Below are positions 1 through 8,198 of a DNA stretch of 64,000 nt, piece by piece (within the stretch, counting starts at the first letter, position 1; the number at the start of each line of letters is the position of its first letter). The notes beneath the pieces were generated by a model. The model was given only the letters and a program-made list of their open reading frames with translations. It did not search any database and had not been told where the DNA came from. A program made the position numbers and the translations under genes. Source of the DNA: Acidimicrobiales bacterium (GTDB lineage Bacteria > Actinomycetota > Acidimicrobiia > Acidimicrobiales > Iamiaceae); contig JAUJNP010000005.1 of NCBI GenBank assembly GCA_030448105.1, positions 74,816 through 138,815 on the forward strand, given 5' to 3'.

Positions 1-782
1 TGAGCGACCGGCGCTTGCGCGACCCGTCGCCCACCGCCGACGACGCCGCGGGGGCCGAAGCACCCGGAGGGTGGCGGGCGCACTCGCGGCCCAACGTGGA
101 GCTCCGTCGCCAGAAGGCCCGCAAGATCGTCGCCGTGATCGAGCGATCCCGCCCCGTCCGCGGAAGCCGCATCCTGGAGATCGGCACCGGCTCCGGCGTC
201 ATCTCCGCCGAGCTGGCCCGCGCCGCCGGCCCTGAGGGCTCGGTGCAGAGCATCGACACCATGGACACGCGCATCGAGCGTGACGGCTACGCCTTTCGCA
301 CCACCACCGGCGTCGAGCTCCCTTTCGGTGACGGCTCCTTCGACGTCGTGGTCTCCAACCACGTGGTCGAGCACGTCGGCCCGCGGCCCACCCAGGGCGT
401 CCACCTGGCCGAGATGGTCCGGGTCCTCGCACCGGGCGGGATCGCCTACCTGGCCGCGCCCACCCGCTGGTCGCTCGTCGAGCCCCACTTCAAGGTGCCA
501 CTGCTGACGTGGGCGCCGCGCCGCTACCGCGACCGCATCGTACGTCTGGCCCGCGCCGGGACCCACTACGACGTCGACCCCTTCAGCCGGCGAGAGATGC
601 GCGCCGCCCTCGACCGCCTCGACGTCGCGTGGGCCGACCACACCCTCGACGCCCTCCTCGAGCTCGACCGCATCGAGTCCCCCTCAGGGCTGGCGAGGTG
701 GCTCGCCCGTGCCCCCAAGGGGATCCGTCGGGCGACCCGGCCGCTGCTGCCGACCATGGTCTTCCTCCTCGGACCCCGCTGA
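1..782 (+). CDS. Class I SAM-dependent methyltransferase (5' end at window edge)
   Basis: Methyltransferase of unknown substrate. The SAM-binding glycine motif ILEIGTGSGV lies about 50 residues in, followed by a region typical of Methyltransf_11 (VVSNHVVEHV and an L-x-PGG turn). The first bases of the window read TGAGCGACC; if the preceding base is A or G the gene starts with ATG/GTG one base outside the window, in frame with an internal TTG at 15. About 255-260 residues, normal for the family. Its 3' end overlaps a convergent membrane-protein gene by about 100 bp. The call is from motifs; the substrate is not inferable. Confidence 0.8.
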   Translation, partial: SDRRLRDPSPTADDAAGAEAPGGWRAHSRPNVELRRQKARKIVAVIERSRPVRGSRILEIGTGSGVISAELARAAGPEGSVQSIDTMDTRIERDGYAFRTTTGVELPFGDGSFDVVVSNHVVEHVGPRPTQGVHLAEMVRVLAPGGIAYLAAPTRWSLVEPHFKVPLLTWAPRRYRDRIVRLARAGTHYDVDPFSRREMRAALDRLDVAWADHTLDALLELDRIESPSGLARWLARAPKGIRRATRPLLPTMVFLLGPR

Positions 783-1778
783 GGCGGCGCCCCTCGCCCG
801 ACGAGGGCGTCGAGCGGCGAAGAGTCGCATGGCGGGGACGGCGATGGCGGCACCGGCCCCGTCCACGAGGATGAACAGGACCCTCACGGCGACGGCCACG
901 ACCGCCCCTTCGCCCGACGCCAGGCCGCAGGCGGCGATGAACACCGCTTCGCGCACGCCCGCCCCGGCCGGCACGGGAACAGCGAGGAAGCCGGCGATCC
1001 ACGACAGCACGGCGGCGAAGGCCACGCGGGCCAGGGAGGGGTCCGGCGTCACCGCCCGGGCGACGGCCCAGGTCGCCCCGCCCACGAACAGCCACGCTGG
1101 CCCGTACCGGATCACCACCGCCACCATCGCCCGCCATGGCGGCACCGCCAGGGCAAGGTCCAGGCGGGTGACGCGGCGGAGGAGGGCGAGCATCGGCTCC
1201 AGCACCCGAGGGTGCAGCAGGGCGAGCCCCAGGGGCAGGAGGGCCAGTACGAACACCACCGCGCCCAGCTCATCACCGGCCAGGGCGAACGGGAGCAGCC
1301 CGATGGCCACGAGCATGGCGGCGAGGTACAGCGTCACCAGGGACAAGGCGACGCTGGCGTAGGCGCGCGCGCGGGGCACGCCGCCGCGCCGGGCCATCTC
1401 CCCCCGCCCCACGAGCGGCCACACCCCGCCGGGCAGGTACTTGCCCAGCTCACCGATGAAGTACCAGGCCAGCGCCCGCGCCCGCCCCACCTTGCCCCCG
1501 AGCACGTCGAGGACGTCGTCCCACGTCCAGGCGATGCTCGACATGGCCAGGCCGGCCAGGACCAGCCCGAGCACCAACCACCCCGGTTCGGCGTCGAGGA
1601 TGGCGTCGCGGGACCGGCTCCACTCCGACGCGAGGGTGCGCACCACGAAGCCGATGGTGACGGCGCCGATCAGAAGTCCCAGCACCGACGAGAGCTGGGC
1701 GAAGCGAGCCGGCACCACGCGCCTCTGGCCGCCATGGTCGTCGCGGGCGATGGCCGGAGGGATGGGACCGACCGGCAT
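684..1778 (-). CDS. YbhN / UPF0104-type polytopic membrane protein (LPG synthase TM-like)
   Basis: Integral membrane protein with about seven to eight hydrophobic segments, related to the flippase-like transmembrane domain of lysylphosphatidylglycerol synthases. Family hallmarks visible are GELGKYLPGGVWP in the first half and a Pro/Gly-rich PVPAGAGVREA near the C-terminal third. The ATG start at 1778 (MPVGPIPP) was chosen because residues upstream in the frame are polar and unlike the family, and are antisense to the next gene. About 364 residues. The last ~30 codons overlap the convergent methyltransferase, so the true C-terminus may be shorter than the open frame. Likely role: lipid or polyprenyl-linked substrate movement (inference). 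Confidence 0.7.
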   Translation of the reverse strand: MPVGPIPPAIARDDHGGQRRVVPARFAQLSSVLGLLIGAVTIGFVVRTLASEWSRSRDAILDAEPGWLVLGLVLAGLAMSSIAWTWDDVLDVLGGKVGRARALAWYFIGELGKYLPGGVWPLVGRGEMARRGGVPRARAYASVALSLVTLYLAAMLVAIGLLPFALAGDELGAVVFVLALLPLGLALLHPRVLEPMLALLRRVTRLDLALAVPPWRAMVAVVIRYGPAWLFVGGATWAVARAVTPDPSLARVAFAAVLSWIAGFLAVPVPAGAGVREAVFIAACGLASGEGAVVAVAVRVLFILVDGAGAAIAVPAMRLFAARRPRRARGAASAGSEEEDHGRQQRPGRPTDPLGGTGEPPRQP

Positions 1779-1895
1779 CGGATGCACGCTAACCCCGGGC
1801 GTTCGAGCGGCGTGTCGGGCGTGCGGGCGCTCACCCGCAACCGGCGCCAGCGCCCGGGCGCGAGGGGTCGGACCGCCCGCCGGTACGTTCTGGGC

Positions 1896-2432
1896 ATGCT
1901 GGCCAAGCTTCGACGGACGGTCGAACGGCGGGTGGGCGGGCTCGTCTTCGGGAGCCGCCCGTGGGTCGAGGCCCAGTTCACCGAGATCGCCGCCGGGCTC
2001 GATGGCGCCCGCATCCTCGAGATCGGCAGCGGGCGCCAGGACCTCGGGACCGATGCCTACTCGTTCAAGCCATTGTTCGCGGGCAACGACTTCGTGCAAT
2101 CCGACGCCAATCCCGCCTACGGCCACCTCGTCGTCGATGTGACCGACATGCCCTTCAGCGAGGAGTGGGACCTCATCCTCTGCGTCAGCGTGCTCGAGCA
2201 CGTGCCCGACTTCGGAGCCGCCGTGGCCGGGATCCACCGTTCGCTAAGGCCCGGCGGCCGCGCCGCCATCGTCGCCCCCATGTGCTTCCCGTACCACGAC
2301 GAGCCGGCGGACTACTGGCGCTTCACCGAGCACGGTGTCCGCCACATGCTGGCCGACTTCGCGGCGGTCGACCTCCGGTCGCGCGGTCCCCGCCGCCTTC
2401 CCTTCACCAGCCTCGCCGTGGCGACGAGATAG
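1896..2432 (+). CDS. Class I SAM-dependent methyltransferase, short
   Basis: A 178-residue methyltransferase starting at MLAKLRRTVE. Motif I is ILEIGSGRQ (about residue 39), and an acidic loop plus CVSVLEHVPD resembles motif IV of Methyltransf_11. A C-x-P-Y-H-D-E-P stretch follows, as in methyltransferases of polysaccharide and cell-surface clusters. The upstream 117 bp to the divergent YbhN-like gene would hold both promoters. It ends 3 bp before the convergent rhodanese-ThiF gene. The substrate is unknown; a surface-glycan or lipid role is only suggested by neighbours. Confidence 0.75.
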   Translation: MLAKLRRTVERRVGGLVFGSRPWVEAQFTEIAAGLDGARILEIGSGRQDLGTDAYSFKPLFAGNDFVQSDANPAYGHLVVDVTDMPFSEEWDLILCVSVLEHVPDFGAAVAGIHRSLRPGGRAAIVAPMCFPYHDEPADYWRFTEHGVRHMLADFAAVDLRSRGPRRLPFTSLAVATR

Positions 2433-2435
2433 GCG

Positions 2436-3602
2436 TCAGCTCAGCGGGTGGGGCATGCAGAGGTCGTCGAGCTCAGCGACGACGATGCGGTCCCGGTTGT
2501 CCCAGGTGATCTCGTTGGTGGGGTCGACCTGCACCTTGTACTCCCGGAAGCTCTGCTCGAGGCTGTCGTAGGCCAGCAGGCGCCCGATGAGGGGCTGGCC
2601 GAGGTCGAGGATGAGCTTGATGGCCTCTATGGCCTGGAGGGACCCGACGATGCCGGGGAGGACGCCGAGGACGCCGGCCTCGGCGCAGCTCGGCGCCAGC
2701 TCGGCGGGGGGCGGCTCGGGCACCAGGTCGCGGTAGGTGGGGCCCCGCTTGGGGTCGAACACGGTGACCATCCCCTCGAAGCGGAAGATCGACCCGTGCA
2801 CCACCGGGATGCCCAGCTTCACCGACGCATCGTTGACGAGGAAGCGGGTGGGGAAGTTGTCGGTGCCGTCGACGATGACGTCCCATCCCTGCAGGATGTC
2901 CATCACGTTGTCGGCGCCCAGGCGCACGTCGAAGGTGACAACGTCGACATCGGGGTTGAGGGCGGTGAGGGTCTTCTTGGCCGAGTCGACCTTGCGCTCG
3001 CCGATGCGGTCGAGGTTGTGCAGGATCTGGCGCTGGAGGTTCGACTCGTCGACCACGTCCATGTCGATGATGCCGACGGTGCCCACCCCCGCGGCGGCCA
3101 GGTAGAGGGCGGCCGGCGAGCCGAGGCCCCCCGCCCCCAGTAGCAGCACGCGGGCGTCGAGCAGCTTGAGCTGGCCCTCCACGTCTACCTCGGGCAGCAG
3201 GACGTGACGCTGGTAGCGGTTGCGCTGGTCGGCGCTCAGCTTCCGGGGGGTCGACCAGTCCCGACCCTCGTCCTTCCACCGGTTGAACCCACCGGCCATG
3301 GAGGCCACGTCGGTGTAGCCGAGCTCGGTGAGGGTCTTGGCCGCGAAGGCCGAGCGCACCCCGCTGGCGCAGTGGACGACGACGGTGGCGCCCTTGTCGG
3401 GGATGCGGTTCTCGATGCTGCCCTCCAGGGTGCCCCGGGGGATGTGGATGGCCCCCGGGATGGCGCCCTGCTCGTACTCGTCGGGCTCGCGCACGTCGAG
3501 CACGACCGCGCCGGGCCGGGTCCGCAGCTCCTCGGCGGTGGCGGTGTCTACCTCGCGGATCTGCTCCTTGGTGGCGGTGAGCAGCTCTCGGAAGTTGGCC
3601 AT
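2436..3602 (-). CDS. moeZ: Rhodanese-ThiF/MoeB adenylyltransferase-sulfurtransferase (MoeZ-like)
   Basis: Activates a ubiquitin-like sulfur carrier (MoaD/ThiS type) by adenylation and delivers persulfide sulfur to it. Residues ~10-115 form a rhodanese domain with active-site loop HCASGVRS. Residues ~125-385 form a ThiF/MoeB domain with nucleotide loop GAGGLGSP, RQILH, GTDNFPTR and the catalytic-region cysteine in SCAEAGVLG. The MoeB zinc CxxC pairs are absent (TYRD in place of CYRC), as in actinobacterial MoeZ. In mycobacterial MoeZ the rhodanese domain is C-terminal; here it is N-terminal. Start ATG at 3602 (MANFRELL). 388 residues, close to MoeZ length. Confidence 0.88.
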   Translation of the reverse strand: MANFRELLTATKEQIREVDTATAEELRTRPGAVVLDVREPDEYEQGAIPGAIHIPRGTLEGSIENRIPDKGATVVVHCASGVRSAFAAKTLTELGYTDVASMAGGFNRWKDEGRDWSTPRKLSADQRNRYQRHVLLPEVDVEGQLKLLDARVLLLGAGGLGSPAALYLAAAGVGTVGIIDMDVVDESNLQRQILHNLDRIGERKVDSAKKTLTALNPDVDVVTFDVRLGADNVMDILQGWDVIVDGTDNFPTRFLVNDASVKLGIPVVHGSIFRFEGMVTVFDPKRGPTYRDLVPEPPPAELAPSCAEAGVLGVLPGIVGSLQAIEAIKLILDLGQPLIGRLLAYDSLEQSFREYKVQVDPTNEITWDNRDRIVVAELDDLCMPHPLS

Positions 3603-3711
3603 GGTGAATCCTTCTGGTGCCTCGGTCGTGATCGCATAAACCCTATCGAGTGGGTCAACAATCCGGCCAAGAGCGCCATTCCCCGTCCAGGCCGTGGCAC
3701 CCTCGGCAGGC

Positions 3712-4716
3712 ATGGAGGGACCGATCCACCACCGCGGTCAGCCCGCCCGGGTCCCCGCCTCCGCCGAGCTGGTGGAGGCCCTGCTGGCGGCGGCGGGACT
3801 GGCCGACTCCTGGGCGGTGGAGTCGGTCCCGTCGGTGGGGTGGGTGAACGCCACCACCGTGGTGCGGGTGGGGGGCGAGCGGGTGGTCGTGCGCCGGTAC
3901 GGGTGGCCCTTCGAGGAGGCCGAGCGCTTCGACCGGCGAGCCAAGGAGGCCTGGCTGCACCCCCGCCTGGCCGCCGCCGGCGTGCCCGCGGCCGAGGTGC
4001 TGGCCACCGCGGAGGTCGGGCACGAGCGGGGCGCCCTGCTGTCGTGGCTGCCGGGAGAGCTGCTCGGCACCGTGGCCGCCCGCGTCTCCGCCGCCGAGCT
4101 GGCGGGTGCCTGGCGGGAGGCCGGAGCCGCCCTGCGGGCCGCCCACGAAGTGGCGGTGCCCCGCGTCATCGCCGGCTTCGTCACCGCCGACGGGGTGGCG
4201 GCCTTGCCCGAGGGCTCCTTCGGCGCCTTCCACCGCGACCGGCTCAGCACCTACGCCGAGCGCCTGGCCGGCGCCGCCCCCGGCCTGGGGATCGACGCCG
4301 ATCGGGTGGCCTTCCTGGCCGACCGGGCCCTGCCCGTGGTCGACGCCACCCCGCTGGTTCTCGGCCACGGCGACTCCCACGCGTGGAACGTGCTGGTGGA
4401 GCGAGGGCCCGACGGCCGCTGGGGGCTGAGCGGCTGGCTGGACTGGGAGTTCGCCTGGGTGGGCGACCCGGCGTGGGACCACATGCGGATGGTGGTCCAG
4501 CGCTTCACCGACTTCGGGCCCGTGCCCGAGCCCTGGTGGGACGGATACGGCGGCCGGCCCCCGGCGGCCAACCTGGCCGTGGCCGTCCTGCACTTCATGC
4601 TGTGGAAGGCCCTCGACCACGTGGCCGGCGTCGACTCCCGCGACGCGGCGGTGGCGCTGGCCTGGCTGGCCGACCTGCCCGCCCACCTCGATCGCCTCGA
4701 GCGTCTCCTCGGCTAG
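3712..4716 (+). CDS. APH-family phosphotransferase (aminoglycoside/choline-kinase fold)
   Basis: Small-molecule kinase of the APH superfamily. The Brenner-type catalytic motif is GHGDSHAWNVL and the metal-binding motif is LDWEFAW, both near residues 220-250 of 334. An N-terminal beta-rich ATP lobe (VVRVGGERVVVRRYG) is present. Start taken as ATG at 3712; an in-frame GTG lies 18 bp upstream. Divergent from the rhodanese-ThiF gene (109 bp between starts). Its TAG stop overlaps the stop of a sir2 remnant on the other strand, the original convergent arrangement. Resistance is not implied; most such chromosomal enzymes have unknown substrates. Confidence 0.78.
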   Translation: MEGPIHHRGQPARVPASAELVEALLAAAGLADSWAVESVPSVGWVNATTVVRVGGERVVVRRYGWPFEEAERFDRRAKEAWLHPRLAAAGVPAAEVLATAEVGHERGALLSWLPGELLGTVAARVSAAELAGAWREAGAALRAAHEVAVPRVIAGFVTADGVAALPEGSFGAFHRDRLSTYAERLAGAAPGLGIDADRVAFLADRALPVVDATPLVLGHGDSHAWNVLVERGPDGRWGLSGWLDWEFAWVGDPAWDHMRMVVQRFTDFGPVPEPWWDGYGGRPPAANLAVAVLHFMLWKALDHVAGVDSRDAAVALAWLADLPAHLDRLERLLG

Positions 4717-5839
4717 CTGGCGATGGCTCCGAGGGTCTCGCTGATGAGCCCCGCAGGACGATGTCGGCCTCGTCGCCGAAGGCGGTGGGGTTCCGACGTG
4801 CCGGCCGACGCCGAGGAGGCTTACCTACGACGACTTCGCGCTGCGCTGCACCGACTGGGCCATCCGTCACCATCCCGACTGGGCTACCGCCTCGGTTGCT
4901 CAACAGTCGGTCCCGGCCGGCTTCGACGCCGGGCTGAAAGCCGGTCTCGTAGTACCAGCGCAAGCGCCAGAGCCCGTTCGCCAGCCAGAGCGCCCGGTAG
5001 GTGCGGTCATTCGGGGCCTCGAAGAGTGAGGGGTCGCCATAGCCAGCCCGTATCCACTCGACCGGAAAGCGCTCGCCTTCGGAGAAGTCCCACTTGGCGA
5101 AGTCGCTCGCCGCCGGTTCGGCCGCGACCTCGCCGAAGTCGATGATTCCCGACAGGTGCCCGTCGTGCACCAAGACGTGGTTGGCCAGCAGATCGTTGTG
5201 GATCAGGGAGACGCGAGGCGGCGCCGCCCGGAACGAATCGACGATCTCACTGAGCCATCCTCGGATCGTCGCCACCTCGAGTCCGACGGAGCGGCCGGCT
5301 TCCTCGAACGCATGCGCCTCAGTTGTGAGGCCGGCTAGCCAGTCGTCCATCGACGCCCGCTTGCCTACTCCGTAGCCGTCGAGATAACCGAAGCCTTGCA
5401 CCGGGATCGAGTGCAGCTCCGTCAACCATGCTCCGACCTCTCCGAGCACCCGGCGAACGTCGAACTGGTCGGGGTTGACGTCGCAAAGTCGCTCGCCCGG
5501 CAGCTTCTCCATCACGCTGATGGACCGCCGCTCGCTCCCGACGTCGACACGACGGAGAGCGTGGACACGCGGCGCGCGAACACCCCGAGAGGCGCACTCG
5601 CCGATCACCCACGCCTCCCGGTCGTGCGCCTCGGGCCCCGCATGCGAAATGCGCACGATCAAGGACGGAGCCCGCTCCAAGGTGACGTCGTAGACCTCGT
5701 TCTGCTCCCCCGCGACAATCCGGCGGATGTCCCGGACTGGCGCCTTCTCGACCTCGCCCACCGCCGCTGCCACGACGCTCAGCGGCGTCGCCCATCCGTG
5801 GTGCAGCGCGGCGAGGTGCTCGACATAGTCCTCCGACAC
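4595..5839 (-). CDS. APH-family phosphotransferase with read-through C-terminus
   Basis: Kinase-fold enzyme with the catalytic motif LIHNDLLANHVLV and metal motif IIDFGEVA around residues 215-240, preceded by a normal ATP lobe (IVRISHAGPEAHDREAW). GTG start at 5839 (MSEDYVEHL). Recognisable phosphotransferase sequence ends near 4900; the last ~100 codons are Arg/Pro-rich and run through the sir2 remnant and antisense to the neighbouring phosphotransferase gene. The natural C-terminus has therefore probably been lost or altered at this junction. Substrate unknown. Confidence 0.7.
   Translation of the reverse strand: MSEDYVEHLAALHHGWATPLSVVAAAVGEVEKAPVRDIRRIVAGEQNEVYDVTLERAPSLIVRISHAGPEAHDREAWVIGECASRGVRAPRVHALRRVDVGSERRSISVMEKLPGERLCDVNPDQFDVRRVLGEVGAWLTELHSIPVQGFGYLDGYGVGKRASMDDWLAGLTTEAHAFEEAGRSVGLEVATIRGWLSEIVDSFRAAPPRVSLIHNDLLANHVLVHDGHLSGIIDFGEVAAEPAASDFAKWDFSEGERFPVEWIRAGYGDPSLFEAPNDRTYRALWLANGLWRLRWYYETGFQPGVEAGRDRLLSNRGGSPVGMVTDGPVGAAQREVVVGKPPRRRPARRNPTAFGDEADIVLRGSSARPSEPSPASRGDARGDRGGRAGRPARPAPPPRRGSRRRPRGRGPSTA
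4713..4790 (-). pseudogene. Remnant of a sir2-type deacetylase 3' end
   Basis: On the minus strand these ~78 bases encode the last ~25 residues of a Sir2 protein, P-T-A-F-G-D-E-A-D-I-V-L-R-G then, after a 1-nt shift, L-I-S-E-T-L-G-A-I-A-S and a stop. They align with the 3' end of the intact sir2 gene at 11640-11717 at roughly 86 percent nucleotide identity with one gap, including the stop position. Similarity ends abruptly beyond 4790. The two copies are in direct orientation and bound a 6.9-kb accessory segment. The reading frame of the neighbouring phosphotransferase runs into it. Confidence 0.8.
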
Positions 5840-5886
5840 CCCCCGACCGTATGTCGCCGCCGTCTTCGACTCGGGGTCCGATCCAA

Positions 5887-6456
5887 CTAGCCGGTGGATT
5901 CGTGATGGACGTGGGCGCGTTGGCCGTCGCGGTCGAAGATCATGATGAGCTCTGCGGGGTCGTCGCTAGCTGCGAGGGCGTGGGGGGTCATCGTGGCGAA
6001 CTCGGCGGCCTCGCCGGTCTCGACCATGATCTCGCGGTCACCGAGCTGCAACCGCACCCGCCCGTCGATCACGAAGAACCAGTCGTGCCCCGGGTGGACC
6101 CGCTGCTCTGGCGTCCGGTCCGTCGGCTCGAGCCGGATCTTGACCGCGATGGTGTTGCCGGTTGCACGGCCCAGCATCCAGGTGGTGCGCGCGCCCGAAC
6201 TGCTCGGCGCCGGGCGGATCACCACATCGTCGTTGCCGCTGACGTCGAGCAGTGCGTCGAGGCCGACCTGGAGGGCACCTGAGAGGGGCAGCAGCACGTC
6301 GAGGCTGATCGTCCGTTTGCCGGTCTCGACCCGACTGATGGTGGACGCGCTGAGGTTGGCCCGTGCGGCGAGCTCGTCGAGTGACAGGCCCAGCGTGTGC
6401 CGCAGGCTGCGCAGCCGAGTGCGCACCACCTGCTCGATCTCGTGCAGCTCCGCCAC
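5887..6456 (-). CDS. XRE-family transcriptional regulator with cupin domain
   Basis: DNA-binding regulator of about 189 residues. Residues ~10-65 are an HTH_3 domain (LRHTLGLSLDELAARANLS followed by ASTISRVETGKR), and residues ~100-180 are a cupin barrel (VHPGHDWFFVIDGRVRLQLG) expected to bind a small ligand. GTG start at 6456, preceded by GGGAG about 10 nt upstream. Divergently transcribed from the flavoprotein-methyltransferase gene. A perfect 9-bp-arm inverted repeat lies between them (6479-6499), 22 bp from this start, so autoregulation and control of the flavoprotein is the natural model. Confidence 0.85.
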   Translation of the reverse strand: MAELHEIEQVVRTRLRSLRHTLGLSLDELAARANLSASTISRVETGKRTISLDVLLPLSGALQVGLDALLDVSGNDDVVIRPAPSSSGARTTWMLGRATGNTIAVKIRLEPTDRTPEQRVHPGHDWFFVIDGRVRLQLGDREIMVETGEAAEFATMTPHALAASDDPAELIMIFDRDGQRAHVHHESTG

Positions 6457-6478
6457 TGTCGCCGCCCTCCCCTTCGAA

Positions 6479-6499
6479 GTCTTGCGGATACCGCAAGAC
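6479..6499. promoter_or_regulatory. Perfect inverted repeat, probable XRE operator
   Basis: Arms GTCTTGCGG and CCGCAAGAC (9 bp each, perfect) flank the spacer ATA. It sits between the divergent XRE regulator (start 6456) and flavoprotein gene (start 6538). A further half-site-like CTTGCAG follows at about 6502-6508. Position and symmetry fit binding by a dimeric XRE protein covering both promoters. Assignment to this regulator is inference from location. Confidence 0.6.
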
Positions 6500-6537
6500 A
6501 CCTTGCAGTCGTCGGAGGAGACCGTATCGTCGGATCC

Positions 6538-8125
6538 ATGAGTGAACACGCACCCCGCACCGTCGAGCGGTACTGCGACGTCGCGGTCATCGGCGGGTCG
6601 GCCGCTGGGCTCGCGGCTGCGCTCCAACTCGGACGTCAGCGCCGATCGGTCATCGTCATCGATGCCGGCGAGCCCCGCAACGCCCCCGCCGCCCACATGC
6701 ACAGCTACCTCGGTCACGAGGACTTCCGCCGTCGGAGCTGAGCGCGATCGGTCGCGACGAGGTCCGCAGCTACGAGGTGAAGTTCTCGCCGGCCGCGCCA
6801 TCGACGTCACCCGCACCGACGACGACCGCTTCTGCGCCGAGCTGACCGGCGGCCACTCGCTCATCGCCCGGCGAGTGCTTGCCGCGACCGGTCTGGTCGA
6901 CGAGCTCCCCGACATCGACGGCCTTGCCGAACACTGGGGCGGTGACGTCATCCACTGCCCGTTCTGCCACGGCTTCGAGGTTCGCGACCGCCGCATCGTC
7001 CAAATCGTCACCCACCCGATGGGTCTTCACCCTGCCGCCCTGTTCCGCCAGCTGAGCGAGCGGTTCGCCCTGGTCCTGCACGACGGTGTCCACGCTGACA
7101 ACCCCGAGGTCGAGGCTCTGCGGGCCGCCGGGGTGAACGTCGTCGACGGGAAGGTCCGGAGCATCGTCACGGGCGACGACGGGCACGTCGCGGCGGTCGA
7201 GTTGACCGACGGCGACCGCATCGACGCCGACGCGGTCGTGATCGGCGCCCGGTTCAGGGTGCGCACCGAGCCGTTCGCGTCAATCGGTCTCGAGCCCGCG
7301 GAGCACCCGAGCGGGCTCGGGGACTTCGTCGAGACGGACCCGACAGGGGCGACGGCGATACGAGGCCTCTACGCCGCCGGCAACGTGACCGACCCCGGCC
7401 AGCAGGTGTTGCAGGCTGCAGCCGACGGCAGCCGGGTCGGCGCCATGATCACCTTCAGCCTCGCCCACGCTGACATCGAAGCCGCAGCCCGACCATCAGC
7501 CAACGAGGCCGACTGGGATCACCGCTACCAGGCCGACCAGATCTGGAGCGGCAACCCCAACGGCACGCTCGTCAACGAGATCGAGGGACGAACCGCTGGG
7601 CGCGCCTTCGACGTCGGCGCCGGTGAGGGCGGCGACGCGGTCTGGCTGGCCGAGCACGGTTGGAACGTGACCGCGAGTGACATCTCGCAACGAGCGCTCG
7701 AACGAGTCGGCGCCGCGGCCCAGCAACGCCGTCTACGGATCGAGTGCCACCGCGCCGACGCCAACGCGCTCGGCGCGTTCCAGAGCGCAGCGTTCGACCT
7801 CGTGTCGGCACAGTACGCGTCGATCCCCCGCACGCCCGATGGCCGCGGTGTCCGCAACCTGCTCGACGCGGTCGCTCCTGGCGGCACGCTCCTCGTGGTG
7901 AGCCACGACCTGGAGCCGCTGCGCGCGCCGATCGACACGCAGGAGCACAGCCGAGCGTTCGACCCCGATGCCTACCTGTTCGTCGACGACTTCGCGATGG
8001 CGATCGCCGACACATCGGACTGGGAGATCGAGGTTCACGAAAAGCGTCCCCGTCCCGCAGGTGGCGCATCTGCCTCGCACCACGTCGACGACATCGTCCT
8101 GCGCGCCCGACGCCGCCCCGACTGA
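6538..8125 (+). CDS. Thioredoxin-reductase-like flavoprotein fused to SAM methyltransferase (two frameshifts)
   Basis: N-terminal ~300 residues form a thioredoxin-reductase-type NAD(P)H/FAD oxidoreductase: FAD motif IGGSAAGLAAALQLG, the CPFC redox-like pair in HCPFCHGFE, and the C-terminal FAD motif GLYAAGNVTDP. The last ~200 residues are a class I methyltransferase (AFDVGAGEGGDAVWLAE, HHVDDIVL). Start ATG 6538. Two single-base losses, near 6727 (CCC read as CC) and near 6780, break the frame; repairing both gives a continuous protein. Divergent from the XRE-cupin regulator and likely its target. Similar fusions occur in actinobacteria; the substrate is unknown. Confidence 0.75.
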
Positions 8126-8198
8126 CCTCGACGTACCAACGTGCCACTGGGTCCCCGGACGCCGGGAGCGAGGGTGGCGAGCTCGCTGATGAACAGCG

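Noticed and set aside
2448-3143. Plus-strand open frame of 231 codons
   Set aside because: It is antisense to the rhodanese-ThiF gene; composition is a mirror of that gene and no family motif is present.
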